64,000 nt of DNA from Candidatus Pantoea soli. GTDB lineage: Bacteria; Pseudomonadota; Gammaproteobacteria; Enterobacterales; Enterobacteriaceae. Where the stretch lies: positions 2,542,001 through 2,606,000 of the forward strand of contig NZ_CP032702.1 of the NCBI RefSeq assembly GCF_007833795.1, written 5' to 3'. Positions within the stretch are counted from its first letter, which is position 1, and each line of letters begins with the position of its first letter. Shown here one piece after another: positions 18,653 to 28,438 of this stretch. Below the pieces are notes generated by a model that was not told where the DNA came from, did no database searches, and saw nothing but the letters and a program-made list of their open reading frames with translations. The position numbers and the translations under genes are program-made.

Positions 18653-20024
18653 CGCGTACCCGCAGGCCGCCGAGCTGCGGGCTGCGATCCAGCCGCAGCC
18701 GGGCACCGTGCCAGGCGCAGATATCCTTCACCAGCGCCAGCCCGATACCCACGCCGGGCTGGCTGGCGTGATCGAGCCGGCCAAACGGCTGCAGCGCCTG
18801 CTGCTGCTGATCCTCGGCGATACCCGGTCCGCTGTCCTCAATTTCCAGCAGCCGGCCGTGCAGTCGCGCGGTCACCGTTCCGCCATCGGGCGTATATTTG
18901 ATGGCGTTATCCAGTAGATTGGCGCACAGCTCGGCCAGCAACAGCGCATCGCCCTCCACGCTGGCCGCCTCGTCGCCCTCAAACCCGAGATCAATCTGTT
19001 TATGGCGCGCCGCCGGATAGCCGCTGAAGCAGGCCTGCTGCACTATTGCGCTCAGATTGACGCGGCTGAAAGGTTTATCTTCGCCGTGACGCGCTTTGAT
19101 CTGCGCCAGCTGCAGCAGGCGGTCCGTCAGCTGTACGGTGTCGTCCAGCGTATGGCGCATTCCCTGCAGGCTTTCGCGCCACTGGCGGGGATCGTCACTG
19201 CTGAGTGCCACCGCCACCTGGGTTTTCAGGATGGTCAGCGGCGTGCGCAGCTGGTGCGCTACGTCGGCGCTGAACCGCTCCTGACGCGCCAGCAGGCCGC
19301 GCAGGCGCTCCAGGTGCCGGTTAAACGCCACAATCAGCGGCTGCAGCTCTGACCACGGCAGCAGCGACGGCAGCGGTGTCAGCTCGCCCGGTGCCCGGCG
19401 CAGCATGATGCGCGACAGCCGGCGCAGCGGCCGCAGCACTTTCCGCAGCAGCAGGCTCGCCAGCAGCAGCGTCATCAGCACCAGAAAACTCTGGCTGACC
19501 AGCGCCGTGCGCAGCAGGCTTTCGGCAAAGGCGTGCCGCGAATTCAGCGTTTCCGCCACCAGCACCAGCGCCATGCCCTCCACGCCCTCCTCACTCACCG
19601 GCTGCCACAGCGCCGCGATGCGAATCGGCTGCCTGCGATAACGGGCATCATAAAAGTGTACCAGCGCCGGATAAACCTCTGACAGCGGTGCGTTGCGCGG
19701 CAGCAGGGGAAGATCGGGATAGCCGGAGAGGGTTTTGCCTTCCGGTGAAATCACCTGATAAAACAGCTGATCGTTCATGTTGCGTTCGAAGCTGTCGAGC
19801 ACCACCCAGGGCACATCGACCTCAAGATGCCGCTGGCGCACCACCAGACGTTCCGCAACGGTGCGCGCTGAAGCCAGCAGCGAGCGATCGTAGGCCTGAT
19901 TGGCCGCCTGCAGTGCGCTTTGATAGTGGGTATACACCGACAGGCCCCACAGCAGCAGCAGCGGCGCGCCGAGCCAGAGCAACAACTCGCCGCGCAGTGA
20001 ATGGATCAGGCGCACGGCTGGCAT
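18639..20024 (-). CDS. tctE: Sensor histidine kinase TctE
   Basis: 461 residues: two membrane helices (about 10-30 and 170-190) flanking a periplasmic sensing domain, a HAMP-like region, the phosphoacceptor segment FSADVAHQLRTPLTILK, and an ATPase domain with NLLDNAIKYTPDGG and GPGIAED. It senses tricarboxylates and controls tctCBA in Salmonella. Its start overlaps tctD by 19 bp. Confidence 0.9.
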   Translation of the reverse strand: MPAVRLIHSLRGELLLWLGAPLLLLWGLSVYTHYQSALQAANQAYDRSLLASARTVAERLVVRQRHLEVDVPWVVLDSFERNMNDQLFYQVISPEGKTLSGYPDLPLLPRNAPLSEVYPALVHFYDARYRRQPIRIAALWQPVSEEGVEGMALVLVAETLNSRHAFAESLLRTALVSQSFLVLMTLLLASLLLRKVLRPLRRLSRIMLRRAPGELTPLPSLLPWSELQPLIVAFNRHLERLRGLLARQERFSADVAHQLRTPLTILKTQVAVALSSDDPRQWRESLQGMRHTLDDTVQLTDRLLQLAQIKARHGEDKPFSRVNLSAIVQQACFSGYPAARHKQIDLGFEGDEAASVEGDALLLAELCANLLDNAIKYTPDGGTVTARLHGRLLEIEDSGPGIAEDQQQQALQPFGRLDHASQPGVGIGLALVKDICAWHGARLRLDRSPQLGGLRVRVSFP

Positions 20025-20677
20025 TCCAGGCTGTAACCCAGCCCGCGCAGCGTGACGATCGCCACATCGCTGCCCGCCAGTTTTTTCCGCACCCGGTGTA
20101 CGTAGAGTTCGATACTTTCCGGGCTGGCTTCGTCGGCCAGTGTGAACGTCTGTTCATAAAGATGCTGACGCGATACCGGGCGGCCGGGTCGCTGCATCAG
20201 GGTGGAAAGCACGCTGGCTTCGCGCGGCGTCAGCAGCAGCGGCTTATGGTTAAGCAGAAAATAGCCTTCGCTGTCGCGCTCCAGCTGACCAATCATCTGT
20301 GTCTGCGCGGCCTGCCCCTGGCTGCGGCGCAGCAGCGCGCGCAGGCGTGCTTCCAGCTCATCCAGTTCAAACGGTTTGGTCAGGTAATCATCGGCACCGG
20401 CATTCAGCCCCTGCACGCGCTGTTCCAGCGCGCTGTGTGCGGTCAGCAGCAGCACCGGCACGCGCTGCCCGCGCTTGCGCAGCCGCGCCAGCACCGCCAG
20501 ACCATCCAGCCGCGGCAGGGAGACATCCAGTACCACCAGCGCGTAATTCTCACTCTGCAGCACATGGTCCGCCGCCACGCCGTCTGCCACCCAGTCCACG
20601 GCGAAGCCTTTCTGCGTCAGGGCTTTCTGCAGCCAGTTCGCCAGTTCCACCGTATCTTCTACCAGTAAGAGACGCAT
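20006..20677 (-). CDS. tctD: Response regulator TctD
   Basis: OmpR/PhoB-type regulator of 223 residues. Phosphoacceptor Asp51 lies in VVLDVSLPRLDG, with the conserved Lys in YLTKPFELDELEARL, followed by a C-terminal winged helix (LTPREASVLSTLMQRPG). It is divergent from tctC and should activate the tripartite transporter in response to TctE. Confidence 0.9.
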   Translation of the reverse strand: MRLLLVEDTVELANWLQKALTQKGFAVDWVADGVAADHVLQSENYALVVLDVSLPRLDGLAVLARLRKRGQRVPVLLLTAHSALEQRVQGLNAGADDYLTKPFELDELEARLRALLRRSQGQAAQTQMIGQLERDSEGYFLLNHKPLLLTPREASVLSTLMQRPGRPVSRQHLYEQTFTLADEASPESIELYVHRVRKKLAGSDVAIVTLRGLGYSLECQPCA

Positions 20678-20706
20678 ATCACATCCTGTTACTTTTGCTG
20701 ATGGCT

Positions 20707-20724
20707 GAAAGGTAAATGAAAGGT
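20707..20724. promoter_or_regulatory. Direct repeats upstream of tctC, candidate TctD site
   Basis: GAAAGGT occurs twice, at 20707-20713 and 20718-20724, 11 bp apart, in the tctD-tctC gap. OmpR-family regulators bind direct half-sites of this spacing as tandem dimers, so this is the most plausible TctD operator. Confidence 0.45.
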
Positions 20725-20797
20725 TGCACCCTTAACAATTCAGCAACGCCGAATATTCGGTAGCAATCACACTCTGGAAGAATCCATGGAGCGACAG

Positions 20798-21775
20798 ATG
20801 AAAAAAACAATGCGCACCGCCCTCGCCACGACCCTGCTGGCTTTATCGGTGTCCGCCGCCAGCGCGGCTGCCCCGCAACGTACCGAATGCATCGCCCCGG
20901 CAAAACCGGGTGGCGGTTTCGATCTCACCTGCAAGCTAATCCAGGTTTCCATGCAGGAGACCGGCCAGATCAGTTCACCGATGCGCGTCACCTATATGCC
21001 GGGCGGCGTGGGCGCCGTGGCGTATAACGCCATCATTGCGCAGCGTCCGGCCGAAGCAGGCACGCTGGTGGCCTTCTCCGGCGGGTCGCTACTCAACCTT
21101 TCTCAGGGCAAATTTGGCCGCTACTCCGTTGATGACGTGAAGTGGCTGGCTGCAGTCGGCACCGATTACGGCATGGTAGCGGTGCGGGCAGACGCGCCGT
21201 GGAAAACCCTGGGTGAGCTGATGGCAGCGATGAAAAACGATCCCACCAAAGTGGTGGTGGGCGCTGGCGCGTCGATTGGCAGTCAGGACTGGATGAAAAC
21301 CGCCCTGCTGGCGCGTGAAGCCGGTATCGATCCCCGCAAAATGCGCTACGTGGCGTTTGAAGGCGGCGGCGAACCGGTGACGGCCCTGCTGGGCAATCAT
21401 ATCCAGGTGGTCTCAGGCGACATGAGTGAAATGGTGCCCCATCTGCAGAGCGGCAAAATGCGCGTGCTGGCGGTCATGAGCGATAAGCGCCTGCCGGGCG
21501 CGCTGGCGGAAATCCCAACGGCAAAAGAGCAGGGTTTTAACGTTGAGTGGCCGGTGATCCGCGGTTACTACCTCGGTCCCAAAGTCAGCGAGGCTGATTA
21601 CCAGTGGTGGGAAGACGCGTTTAAGAAGCTGGTGACTACCAAAGAGTTTCAGCAGCAGCGCGACCTGCGCGGCCTGTTTGAATTCAACCTGTTCGGCAGT
21701 GAACTGGACGCCTACGTGAAAAAACAGGTGGCGCAGTATCGTGAACAGGCGAAATCCTTCGGCCTGGCCAAATAG
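20798..21775 (+). CDS. tctC: Tricarboxylate-binding periplasmic protein TctC
   Basis: Substrate-binding protein of the tripartite tricarboxylate transporter, 325 residues. The N-terminus is a Sec signal peptide (cleavage near SAASAAAP). The mature part has the TctC hallmark ECIAPAKPGGGFDLTCKL for citrate-type ligands. I chose the ATG at 20798 because GGAG lies six bases upstream; the upstream ATG at 20786 overlaps that site. Confidence 0.92.
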   Translation: MKKTMRTALATTLLALSVSAASAAAPQRTECIAPAKPGGGFDLTCKLIQVSMQETGQISSPMRVTYMPGGVGAVAYNAIIAQRPAEAGTLVAFSGGSLLNLSQGKFGRYSVDDVKWLAAVGTDYGMVAVRADAPWKTLGELMAAMKNDPTKVVVGAGASIGSQDWMKTALLAREAGIDPRKMRYVAFEGGGEPVTALLGNHIQVVSGDMSEMVPHLQSGKMRVLAVMSDKRLPGALAEIPTAKEQGFNVEWPVIRGYYLGPKVSEADYQWWEDAFKKLVTTKEFQQQRDLRGLFEFNLFGSELDAYVKKQVAQYREQAKSFGLAK

Positions 21776-21786
21776 CGGAGGCGGCG

Positions 21787-22218
21787 ATGAGCGATCGTAT
21801 TTTTGCCGGCGTCTGGCTGGTGCTGTGCATTGCCGGGCTGTTCATCGCCTGGCAAATCCAGAGCGATTACAGCTACGAACCGGTAGGGCCGCGCCCCTTC
21901 CCGATGCTGCTGCTGAGCCTGATGGCGATCTGTGCGGTGATGATGCTGCTGCGCAAGCCGGATACGGTGCAGTGGCCGGTCGCGGCAACGCTGAAACGAC
22001 TGCTGCTGCTGTGCGTGATGCTGTTTCTCTACGGCTGGCTGTTTGAGCGCCTGGGTTTCACGCTGTGCACCACGCTGCTGACCTTCGGCATTGGTCTGCT
22101 GTTTGGCGCGCGCTGGTGGGCCGCCGCGCTCTCCGGCGTAATAATGGGCGTGGCGTTATTTTATGCCTTTGATCGTCTGCTGGATGTGACGCTGCCCGTC
22201 GGCAGCTGGTTCAGTTAA
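21787..22218 (+). CDS. tctB: Tripartite tricarboxylate transporter small membrane subunit TctB
   Basis: Small inner-membrane subunit, 143 residues and about four membrane helices, with the typical PVGPRPFPMLL segment after the first helix. It follows tctC by 11 bp and precedes tctA by 12 bp, forming the tctCBA operon. Confidence 0.9.
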   Translation: MSDRIFAGVWLVLCIAGLFIAWQIQSDYSYEPVGPRPFPMLLLSLMAICAVMMLLRKPDTVQWPVAATLKRLLLLCVMLFLYGWLFERLGFTLCTTLLTFGIGLLFGARWWAAALSGVIMGVALFYAFDRLLDVTLPVGSWFS

Positions 22219-22230
22219 CGGGAGCATGTT

Positions 22231-23739
22231 ATGGATACCTGGTCTTTTCTGATGCAGGGTTTCAGCGTCGCTATGACGCCGGAAAACCTGATGATTGCCC
22301 TGATTGGCTGCTTTATCGGCACCATTGTTGGCCTGCTGCCGGGCCTCGGCCCTATCAACGGCGTGGCCATTCTGATGCCGCTGGCATTTGCCCTGCACCT
22401 GCCGGCGGAATCAGCGCTGATCCTGCTGGCAACGGTCTATATTGGCTGTGAGTATGGCGGCCGCATCTCGTCGATCCTGCTTAACGTGCCGGGCGACGCC
22501 GGGGCCATCATGACCGCGCTGGATGGCTATCCGATGGCGCAGCAGGGTAAAGCGGGCGTGGCGCTTTCGATTTCAGCCGTCAGCTCCTTTATCGGTTCGA
22601 CCATCGCCATTCTCGGCATCATCCTGTTCGCGCCGCTGCTGGCGAACTGGTCGCTGGCGTTTGGCCCGGCAGAGTATTTCGCCCTGATGGTGTTCGCCAT
22701 TGCCTGCCTTGGCAGCATGATGAGCCACAATCCGCTGAAATCATTCCTCGCTGCACTGATCGGGCTTGGCATGGCGACGGTGGGTGTCGACGCTAACACC
22801 GGCGTCTACCGCTTTACCTTTGACAGCGTACACCTCTCCGACGGCATTCAGTTTGTGGTGGTGGTGATTGGCCTGTTCTCGGTCAGCGAGATTCTGCTGA
22901 TGCTGGAGTCCACCAGCAGCGGCCAGAAGATGGTGCGCGCCAGCGGCCGGATGCTGTTCAATATGAAAGAGGCGGCCCAGGCAACCGGCGCCACGTTGCG
23001 CTCCTCCTTTATTGGCTTTTTTGTCGGCATTCTGCCGGGCGCCGGCGCGACAATCGCCAGCGCGATTGCCTATATGAGCGAGAAGAAGATCAGCGGCAGC
23101 GATCAGTTCGGCAAAGGCGATATCCGTGGCGTCGCGGCACCGGAGGCGGCGAACAACGCCTCGGCGTGCGGCTCTTTTATTCCGATGCTGACGCTGGGGA
23201 TTCCCGGTTCCGGCACTACGGCGGTGATGGTGGGTGCACTCACGCTCTACAACATCACGCCGGGTCCGGCGATGTTTACTGAACAGCCGGACATCGTCTG
23301 GGGGCTGATTGCCGCGCTGCTGATTGGTAACGTCATGCTGCTGATCATGAACATTCCCATGATCAACATCTTTGCGCGCATGCTGACCATTCCGCTGTGG
23401 TTTCTGGTGCCGGCCATTGCGGCGATCTCTGCCGTCGGCGTTTACGCCGTGCACAGCACCACCTTTGACCTGCTGCTGATGGTCGGGCTGGGCGTGTTCG
23501 GTTATATCCTGCGCAAGATGGATTTCCCGATGTCACCGCTGATTCTGGGCTTTGTGCTGGGGGAAATGCTGGAGCAGAACCTGCGACGTGCGCTCTCTAT
23601 CAGTAACGGTAACCTGCCGATTCTGTGGGAAAGTTCCATCAGTAAAGTGCTGCTGGTGCTGGCGGTGGCGGTGCTGGTCGTGCCGCCACTGTGGAAGTGG
23701 TGGCGCCGCAAGCGCCTGAAGCTGGCCGCAGCAGAATAA
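22231..23739 (+). CDS. tctA: Tripartite tricarboxylate transporter large membrane subunit TctA
   Basis: Main permease, 502 residues with about eleven membrane helices. The family signature [17 protein letters not shown] near residue 36 and its inverted-repeat counterpart [17 protein letters not shown] in the middle are both intact. With TctB and TctC it imports citrate or a related tricarboxylate by a secondary mechanism. A strong terminator follows. Confidence 0.94.
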   Translation: MDTWSFLMQGFSVAMTPENLMIALIGCFIGTIVGLLPGLGPINGVAILMPLAFALHLPAESALILLATVYIGCEYGGRISSILLNVPGDAGAIMTALDGYPMAQQGKAGVALSISAVSSFIGSTIAILGIILFAPLLANWSLAFGPAEYFALMVFAIACLGSMMSHNPLKSFLAALIGLGMATVGVDANTGVYRFTFDSVHLSDGIQFVVVVIGLFSVSEILLMLESTSSGQKMVRASGRMLFNMKEAAQATGATLRSSFIGFFVGILPGAGATIASAIAYMSEKKISGSDQFGKGDIRGVAAPEAANNASACGSFIPMLTLGIPGSGTTAVMVGALTLYNITPGPAMFTEQPDIVWGLIAALLIGNVMLLIMNIPMINIFARMLTIPLWFLVPAIAAISAVGVYAVHSTTFDLLLMVGLGVFGYILRKMDFPMSPLILGFVLGEMLEQNLRRALSISNGNLPILWESSISKVLLVLAVAVLVVPPLWKWWRRKRLKLAAAE

Positions 23740-23766
23740 ATCCTTGTCTTATTGCTTTTCTCTGCT

Positions 23767-23797
23767 AAGCCCCCGTGGATTTCCCGGGGGCTTTTGC
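23767..23797 (+). terminator. Rho-independent terminator after tctA
   Basis: AAGCCCCCG and CGGGGGCTT form a perfect 9-bp stem with a 9-base loop, followed by TTTGC, 28 bp after the tctA stop. Confidence 0.85.
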
Positions 23798-23857
23798 TAT
23801 CATATGCCATCGTTTTTCCGGCGCACCCGGATCTGACTCGTTTTAAAGGATTCCGCC

Positions 23858-24889
23858 ATGCAACCTCTTAGCGGTCCCGGTGTGCCTGCGGGCGATCGTT
23901 CACCTCTTTCTCACGCTTCCGGCCCGTCACGTGCCGGCGGCCCGGCTGGCGAACAGCCGCTCTCCCCGGCGCAGCGCACCACGCTGGAGCGCCTGATTGT
24001 GCGCATCATGTCACTCAGCACGCTGAAAGCGCCCGAGTTATGGGCAGGCGTGCGGCATGAAGTGGGCGTCAAAAATGACGCGGAGCTGCTGTCGCGCCAT
24101 TTCCCGGCTGCGGAACAGCATCTCAATACTCGTCTGGCACAGGTACAGAACAGCCACGCCACACGCCAGCTGCTGCAACAGCTGCAGGAAAAGCTGCCGC
24201 AGGGCAATAACCGTCAGGCGGTGAGTGATTTCATCCGTCAGCAGTTTAATCAGACGGTGCTGAGTGCGCTGTCGCAGGATCAGCTGCGCCAGGTGCTGAC
24301 CATGCTGCAGAATGGCCAGATGGCGATTCCGCAACCGCAGCAAACGCGCATTACCGATCGCACCCTGCTGCCGGCAGAGCAGCAGACGCTGAACCAGCAG
24401 GTCACGCGCCTGGCAGCCGCGACCGGTGAATCGCCGGTCAAAGTGCTGGCCGACACGCTGAAACTGGTCAACCTGAAAAGTGGCGATCCGGTGCCTTCGC
24501 GCCACTTCCCGCTGCTGACGCAGTATCTGCAGGTGCGGCAGACCCTGAGCCAGCACACCTCGCCGACGCTGCAGCTGCTGGAAAGCTCCCTGAAGCAGCC
24601 GCTCAGCCACGATGAGCAGCGCCTGCTGGAAGATTACAGCCAGCAGCGTTTTCAGGCCTTGCCACACACCATTCTGACCCCGGCGCAGAGCCAGGATCTG
24701 CTGAATCTGCTGTTCAGCCGCCGCGTTGAACGCAGCCAGGATGCGCCGCTGGCGGACAGCGCGCTGCGCCCGCAGCCCATCTGGGCGCCGTTTGTTGAGA
24801 TCCTGCCGCGTCCGCTGGCGCAGCGGCCGGCACTGACGCTGGTGCTTGGGCTGGCACTGTTCTTCTTCCTGTTCTGGCTGCTGCTGTAA
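23858..24889 (+). CDS. flk: Flagellar regulator Flk
   Basis: 343 residues, with a Pro/Gly/Ser-rich N-terminus, a Gln-rich helical body and one C-terminal membrane anchor (TLVLGLALFFFLFWLLL) that ends the protein. This is the layout of Flk/RflH, which in Salmonella prevents premature secretion of FlgM and couples ring assembly to the late flagellar genes. In E. coli it adjoins pdxB and fabB; here the tct block separates it from pdxB. It converges on the rhodanese gene with one base between stops. Confidence 0.88.
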   Translation: MQPLSGPGVPAGDRSPLSHASGPSRAGGPAGEQPLSPAQRTTLERLIVRIMSLSTLKAPELWAGVRHEVGVKNDAELLSRHFPAAEQHLNTRLAQVQNSHATRQLLQQLQEKLPQGNNRQAVSDFIRQQFNQTVLSALSQDQLRQVLTMLQNGQMAIPQPQQTRITDRTLLPAEQQTLNQQVTRLAAATGESPVKVLADTLKLVNLKSGDPVPSRHFPLLTQYLQVRQTLSQHTSPTLQLLESSLKQPLSHDEQRLLEDYSQQRFQALPHTILTPAQSQDLLNLLFSRRVERSQDAPLADSALRPQPIWAPFVEILPRPLAQRPALTLVLGLALFFFLFWLLL

Positions 24890-24890
24890 C

Positions 24891-25334
24891 TCAGCAGCCG
24901 CAACCGGCTGCAGTCGCTGCCTGCGGCCACGCGCCGGGCTGCGGACCGGTGGTCAGCGGATGGCCGTCGCGCTTCCAGAAATCCAGCCCGCCAATCAGCT
25001 CTTTTACCTGAAATCCCAGCGCGGCCAGCCTGAGTGCCGCTTTGGTCGAGCCATTACAGCCAATGCCGTCGCAGTAAGTGATATAGACAGTGCGACGATC
25101 GAGCGCGGCGGTGCTTTCTGCCGTCATGGTGCGGTGCGGAAACGACAGCGCGCCGCAGATATGCCCGGCTTCATACGCTTCGCGGCTGCGGGCGTCTATC
25201 ACCATAATCTGCGTTATACCCTGCGCTAAATCTTCCGCCAGATCCCACGCGTCCGCATAGAAGCTGAGTTTGTGTTGCAGGTAGGCCACGCTCTGCTGCG
25301 GGCTGGCCGGGGGAAAGTGTAAGACCGATGACAT
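24891..25334 (-). CDS. Rhodanese-domain protein
   Basis: Single rhodanese domain, 147 residues from the ATG at 25334, which has AGGAG six bases upstream. The DARSREAYEAGHICGA segment and an active-site loop YCDGIGCNGSTKAA, with the nucleophile position as Cys, suggest a working sulfurtransferase; the C-terminus ends in GCGC. It is divergent from a MocR-type regulator, with a clear palindromic operator between them. The pairing suggests a regulon of two genes; the substrate is unknown. Confidence 0.85.
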   Translation of the reverse strand: MSSVLHFPPASPQQSVAYLQHKLSFYADAWDLAEDLAQGITQIMVIDARSREAYEAGHICGALSFPHRTMTAESTAALDRRTVYITYCDGIGCNGSTKAALRLAALGFQVKELIGGLDFWKRDGHPLTTGPQPGAWPQAATAAGCGC

Positions 25335-25370
25335 CGCATTCTCCTGTTGTGGTTTGCCCTGAGTGTACGG

Positions 25371-25420
25371 CAAAGTGGTCTGGTGTCTGAGACCACTTTG
25401 CGCAGGATGATAAGACCACT
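25371..25420. promoter_or_regulatory. MocR operator: inverted plus direct AGACCACT repeats
   Basis: CAAAGTGGTCT (25371-25381) and AGACCACTTTG (25390-25400) are perfect 11-bp inverted arms with 8 bases between. A third copy, AAGACCACT, lies at 25412-25420 and abuts the regulator's ATG. This mix of inverted and direct copies is typical of MocR regulators, and the unit is very close to the AAAGTGG-W-CTA box described for PdxR. It should control both divergent genes and give autorepression. Confidence 0.8.
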
Positions 25421-26857
25421 ATGAGCCACGCCCTTTTCACGCTGTTCAGCCGCCAGACGCAGGGCGGCCTGCGCGAACGGCTGTGCAGCACGCTGCGTCA
25501 GGCGATTGTCAGCGGCCATCTGCGCTACGCTGAAAAACTGCCCTCCAGCCGGCAACTGGCGCGCGATCTGTCGCTTTCACGGGTGACGGTGGAAGCCGCT
25601 TATGCCCAGCTGGAGAGTGAAGGCTATCTGCGGCGTCACGCCGGGCGCGGCACCTTTGTAGCGATTGCGCTGCCGCCCACAGCCCGTCCACCCTCTTCCC
25701 GCCCCGGCCCGCGTTTCTCACAGCGCGGCCTGCAGGTGCTGGCCACCGGCGGCTGTCAGGACCCGCCGTTTCCGCACGCCTTTGCGGCGGGCTCGCCGGA
25801 TTTGCGTGCATTTCCCCATCGCCAGTGGCAACGGCTGAGCCATCAACTGCAGCGTTCGCTCGGCAGTCGCGTTATGGGCTACGGCGATCCGCTGGGTTAT
25901 GCGCCGCTGCGCAGTGCGGTGGCGGATTATCTGGCGCTGTCGCGCGGTATGCGCTGCACGGCACAGCAGGTGGTGGTGCTGACCAGCTCCCAGCAGGCGC
26001 TGCAGCTGCTGGCGCTGCTGCTACTCGATCCCGGTGATGAAGTCTGGCTGGAGGAGCCGGGTTATCCCGGTGCCCGCAACGCTTTTCTCGCGGCGGGCGC
26101 GCACTGTCGTGCCATGCGGCTGGATCAACAGGGGGCGGTGCCACTACAGGGTCATGCCCGGCTGGTCTATCTGACGCCAGGCCATCACTATCCCAGCGGC
26201 CTGCCGATGAGCCCGGAACGCCGGCTGCAGTGGCTGGCCTGGGCGCGGCAAAACAGTAGCTGGCTGATTGAGGACGATTACGACAGCGAGTTTCACTATG
26301 ACGAGCGCCCTGCCCCGGCGCTGCAGGGTATGGAAGCAGACAGCCGGGTCATTGCGCTCGGCACGTTTTCCAAGACGCTGTTTCCCTCGCTGCGGCTGGC
26401 GTGGATGGTGGTGCCGCCTTCGCTGGTGGAGGCGCTTGGCCGGGCGCGCAGTGTTCTGGACGGGCACAGCGCGCTACTGCCCCAGGCAACCGCCGCCGCG
26501 TTTTTACAGCAGGGGCATTTTGCCAGCCACCTGCGGCTGATGCGTCAGCTTTACCATAGCCGTCGCGATTGTCTGCTGGCGCAGATCCACACCCGTCTGC
26601 AGCCGTGGATTCGGCCACTGCATGCCGCCGGCGGCCTGCAGCTGACGGTGGAACTGCTGGCGGGAGACGAAGCGCAGCTGACGCAGCAGGCCAGTGATAT
26701 CGGCCTGTTGCTGCCCCGGCTGTCGCCGCTGTATGCCACGCCGGCGCGTCAGTCAGGCTGGATGCTGGGCTTCGCCGCGCTGACGCCCGGCGAGATCGTC
26801 ACGGCCTGCGAGCGGCTGGAGACGCTGCTGGCGCGCAGCGTACAAACACGCCGGTAA
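25421..26857 (+). CDS. MocR-family (GntR/aminotransferase-like) regulator
   Basis: 478 residues: an N-terminal GntR winged helix (LPSSRQLARDLSLSRVTVEAAY, residues 40-62) and a C-terminal fold-type I aminotransferase domain with IEDDYDSEFHYDERP and the PLP-binding lysine in GTFSKTLFPSLRL. Such proteins sense PLP or an amino compound bound to PLP. It is divergent from the rhodanese gene, and its operator resembles PdxR boxes. The third operator copy abuts its start codon, which would give strong self-repression. Which vitamin B6 or sulfur gene it regulates elsewhere is unknown. Confidence 0.85.
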   Translation: MSHALFTLFSRQTQGGLRERLCSTLRQAIVSGHLRYAEKLPSSRQLARDLSLSRVTVEAAYAQLESEGYLRRHAGRGTFVAIALPPTARPPSSRPGPRFSQRGLQVLATGGCQDPPFPHAFAAGSPDLRAFPHRQWQRLSHQLQRSLGSRVMGYGDPLGYAPLRSAVADYLALSRGMRCTAQQVVVLTSSQQALQLLALLLLDPGDEVWLEEPGYPGARNAFLAAGAHCRAMRLDQQGAVPLQGHARLVYLTPGHHYPSGLPMSPERRLQWLAWARQNSSWLIEDDYDSEFHYDERPAPALQGMEADSRVIALGTFSKTLFPSLRLAWMVVPPSLVEALGRARSVLDGHSALLPQATAAAFLQQGHFASHLRLMRQLYHSRRDCLLAQIHTRLQPWIRPLHAAGGLQLTVELLAGDEAQLTQQASDIGLLLPRLSPLYATPARQSGWMLGFAALTPGEIVTACERLETLLARSVQTRR

Positions 26858-27061
26858 TCACGAGGCGCACCGCATGCCGTTGCCAAACAGGCCGAACGCT
26901 GGCCACGATCGGCAGAGCAGGCTTTTCATGGCAGTTACTCTGCCGTTGAGCAGATGATGCACGGTGCAAAACAGTCTCGCTGATGGAGAGCCAGGAAGAA
27001 TAACGGTTTTTTTGATGGCAGCAGGCGGGAGAGAACGGGAGGATAGTGCGGTGTACCGCGG

Positions 27062-27092
27062 CAAAATAACAGAGGCCGGTTTAACCGGCCTC
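27062..27092 (-). terminator. Rho-independent terminator after fabB
   Basis: On the minus strand GAGGCCGG/CCGGCCTC (8 bp, 5-base loop) is followed by TGTTATTTT. A second perfect stem of 10 bp lies nearer the gene at 27124-27151 (CGGCTGCCAT and complement). The stretch 26858-27061 between the MocR gene and this terminator shows no convincing gene. Confidence 0.75.
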
Positions 27093-27155
27093 CTGAGCCT
27101 GTCAGCCTGCTGTCAGCTGGCTGCGGCTGCCATGCTGTACGATGGCAGCCGTAAA

Positions 27156-28376
27156 TTACGCCTGATATTTACGCATGGTCAGGGTGGCGTTGGTGCCGCC
27201 GAAACCAAAGCTGTTTGACATCACGGTCGTCAGCGCTTTTTCAGTTGGCTGCGTCACGATGTTCATGCCTTTACCGGCTTCGTCCAGCTCTTCCACGTTA
27301 ATGCTAGGGGCGATAAAACCGTGCTCCAGCATCAGAAGCGTGTAAATCGCTTCCTGTACGCCTGCCGCACCCAGCGAGTGGCCGGTCATGGCTTTGGTGG
27401 CAGAGAGATAAGGTGTGTTGTCGCCAAACACTTCACGGATCGCACCCAGCTCTTTAACGTCACCCACCGGCGTTGAGGTGCCGTGCGTATTCAGGTAATC
27501 GATTGGCGTATCAAGACCCTGCATCGCCATCTTCATGCAGCGCACCGCGCCTTCGCCTGACGGAGCCACCATGTCTGCACCGTCAGATGTTGCACCGTAG
27601 CCGACGATTTCAGCATAGATGTGCGCACCGCGTGCCAGCGCATGCTCCAGCTCTTCCACCACTACCATGCCGCCGCCGCCGGCGATCACGAAGCCATCGC
27701 GGTTCGCATCGTAGGTGCGTGAGGCTTTTTCCGGCGTCTCGTTGTATTTGGTAGAGAGCGCGCCCATGGCGTCGAATTCGCAGGCCATTTCCCAGCTCAG
27801 CTCTTCACCGCCGCCGGCGAATACCACGTCCTGTTTGCCCAGCTGAATCTGCTCAACGGCGTTGCCGATGCAGTGTGCTGAGGTGGCGCAGGCTGAGCTG
27901 ATCGAGTAGTTCACACCGTGAATTTTGAACGGCGTGGCCAGACAGGCAGACACACCGGACGCCATCGCTTTGGTGACCACGTACGGGCCCACGCCTTTCA
28001 GACCACGCGGGCCTCGCATCGCATCCGCACCGAACACCTGGTAACGCGGCGAGCCGCCGCCGGAACCGGCAATCAGCCCCACACGCGGGTTGTTCTGATA
28101 CTGCTCGTCGCTCAGGCCGGCATCTTTGATGGCTTCAGCCATCGACAGGTAAGCATAAATGGAGGCATCACTCATGAAACGCACAATTTTGCGATCGATG
28201 AGCCCGTTGGTATCCAGTTTGACATTACCCCATACATGGCTGCGCATGCCGGCTTCTTTCATCTCTTCAGAGAAAGTGATACCGGAACGGCCTTCACGCA
28301 GAGAAGCCAGCACTTCCTGCTGGTTATTACCAATGCTGGAAACGATACCCAGGCCAGTAATCACTGCACGTTTCAT
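27156..28376 (-). CDS. fabB: 3-oxoacyl-ACP synthase I (FabB)
   Basis: Condensing enzyme for fatty acid elongation, essential for unsaturated fatty acids. It has 406 residues, as in E. coli. The catalytic Cys163 lies in [14 protein letters not shown], with the partner histidines in [11 protein letters not shown] and TGHSLGAAG. It is monocistronic, with a terminator downstream and FabR- and FadR-like sites upstream. Confidence 0.97.
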   Translation of the reverse strand: MKRAVITGLGIVSSIGNNQQEVLASLREGRSGITFSEEMKEAGMRSHVWGNVKLDTNGLIDRKIVRFMSDASIYAYLSMAEAIKDAGLSDEQYQNNPRVGLIAGSGGGSPRYQVFGADAMRGPRGLKGVGPYVVTKAMASGVSACLATPFKIHGVNYSISSACATSAHCIGNAVEQIQLGKQDVVFAGGGEELSWEMACEFDAMGALSTKYNETPEKASRTYDANRDGFVIAGGGGMVVVEELEHALARGAHIYAEIVGYGATSDGADMVAPSGEGAVRCMKMAMQGLDTPIDYLNTHGTSTPVGDVKELGAIREVFGDNTPYLSATKAMTGHSLGAAGVQEAIYTLLMLEHGFIAPSINVEELDEAGKGMNIVTQPTEKALTTVMSNSFGFGGTNATLTMRKYQA

Positions 28377-28419
28377 TCAATAGTCCTCATTCCACTTCTT
28401 TTGGATTGACGTGCACTCT

Positions 28420-28437
28420 AGCGTACAGTTGTAAGCC
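28420..28437. promoter_or_regulatory. FabR operator of fabB
   Basis: AGCGTACAGTTGTAAGCC is an imperfect palindrome: the left arm equals the FabR half-site AGCGTACA, and the right arm matches its complement at 6 of 8 positions. E. coli fabB and fabA carry the same kind of site, where FabR represses when unsaturated acyl chains are abundant. Confidence 0.75.
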
Positions 28438-28438
28438 G

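Noticed and set aside
26858..27064. Minus-strand open frame between the MocR gene and fabB
   Set aside because: No ribosome site, unusual composition, and it ends in an unstructured gap; it looks like chance.
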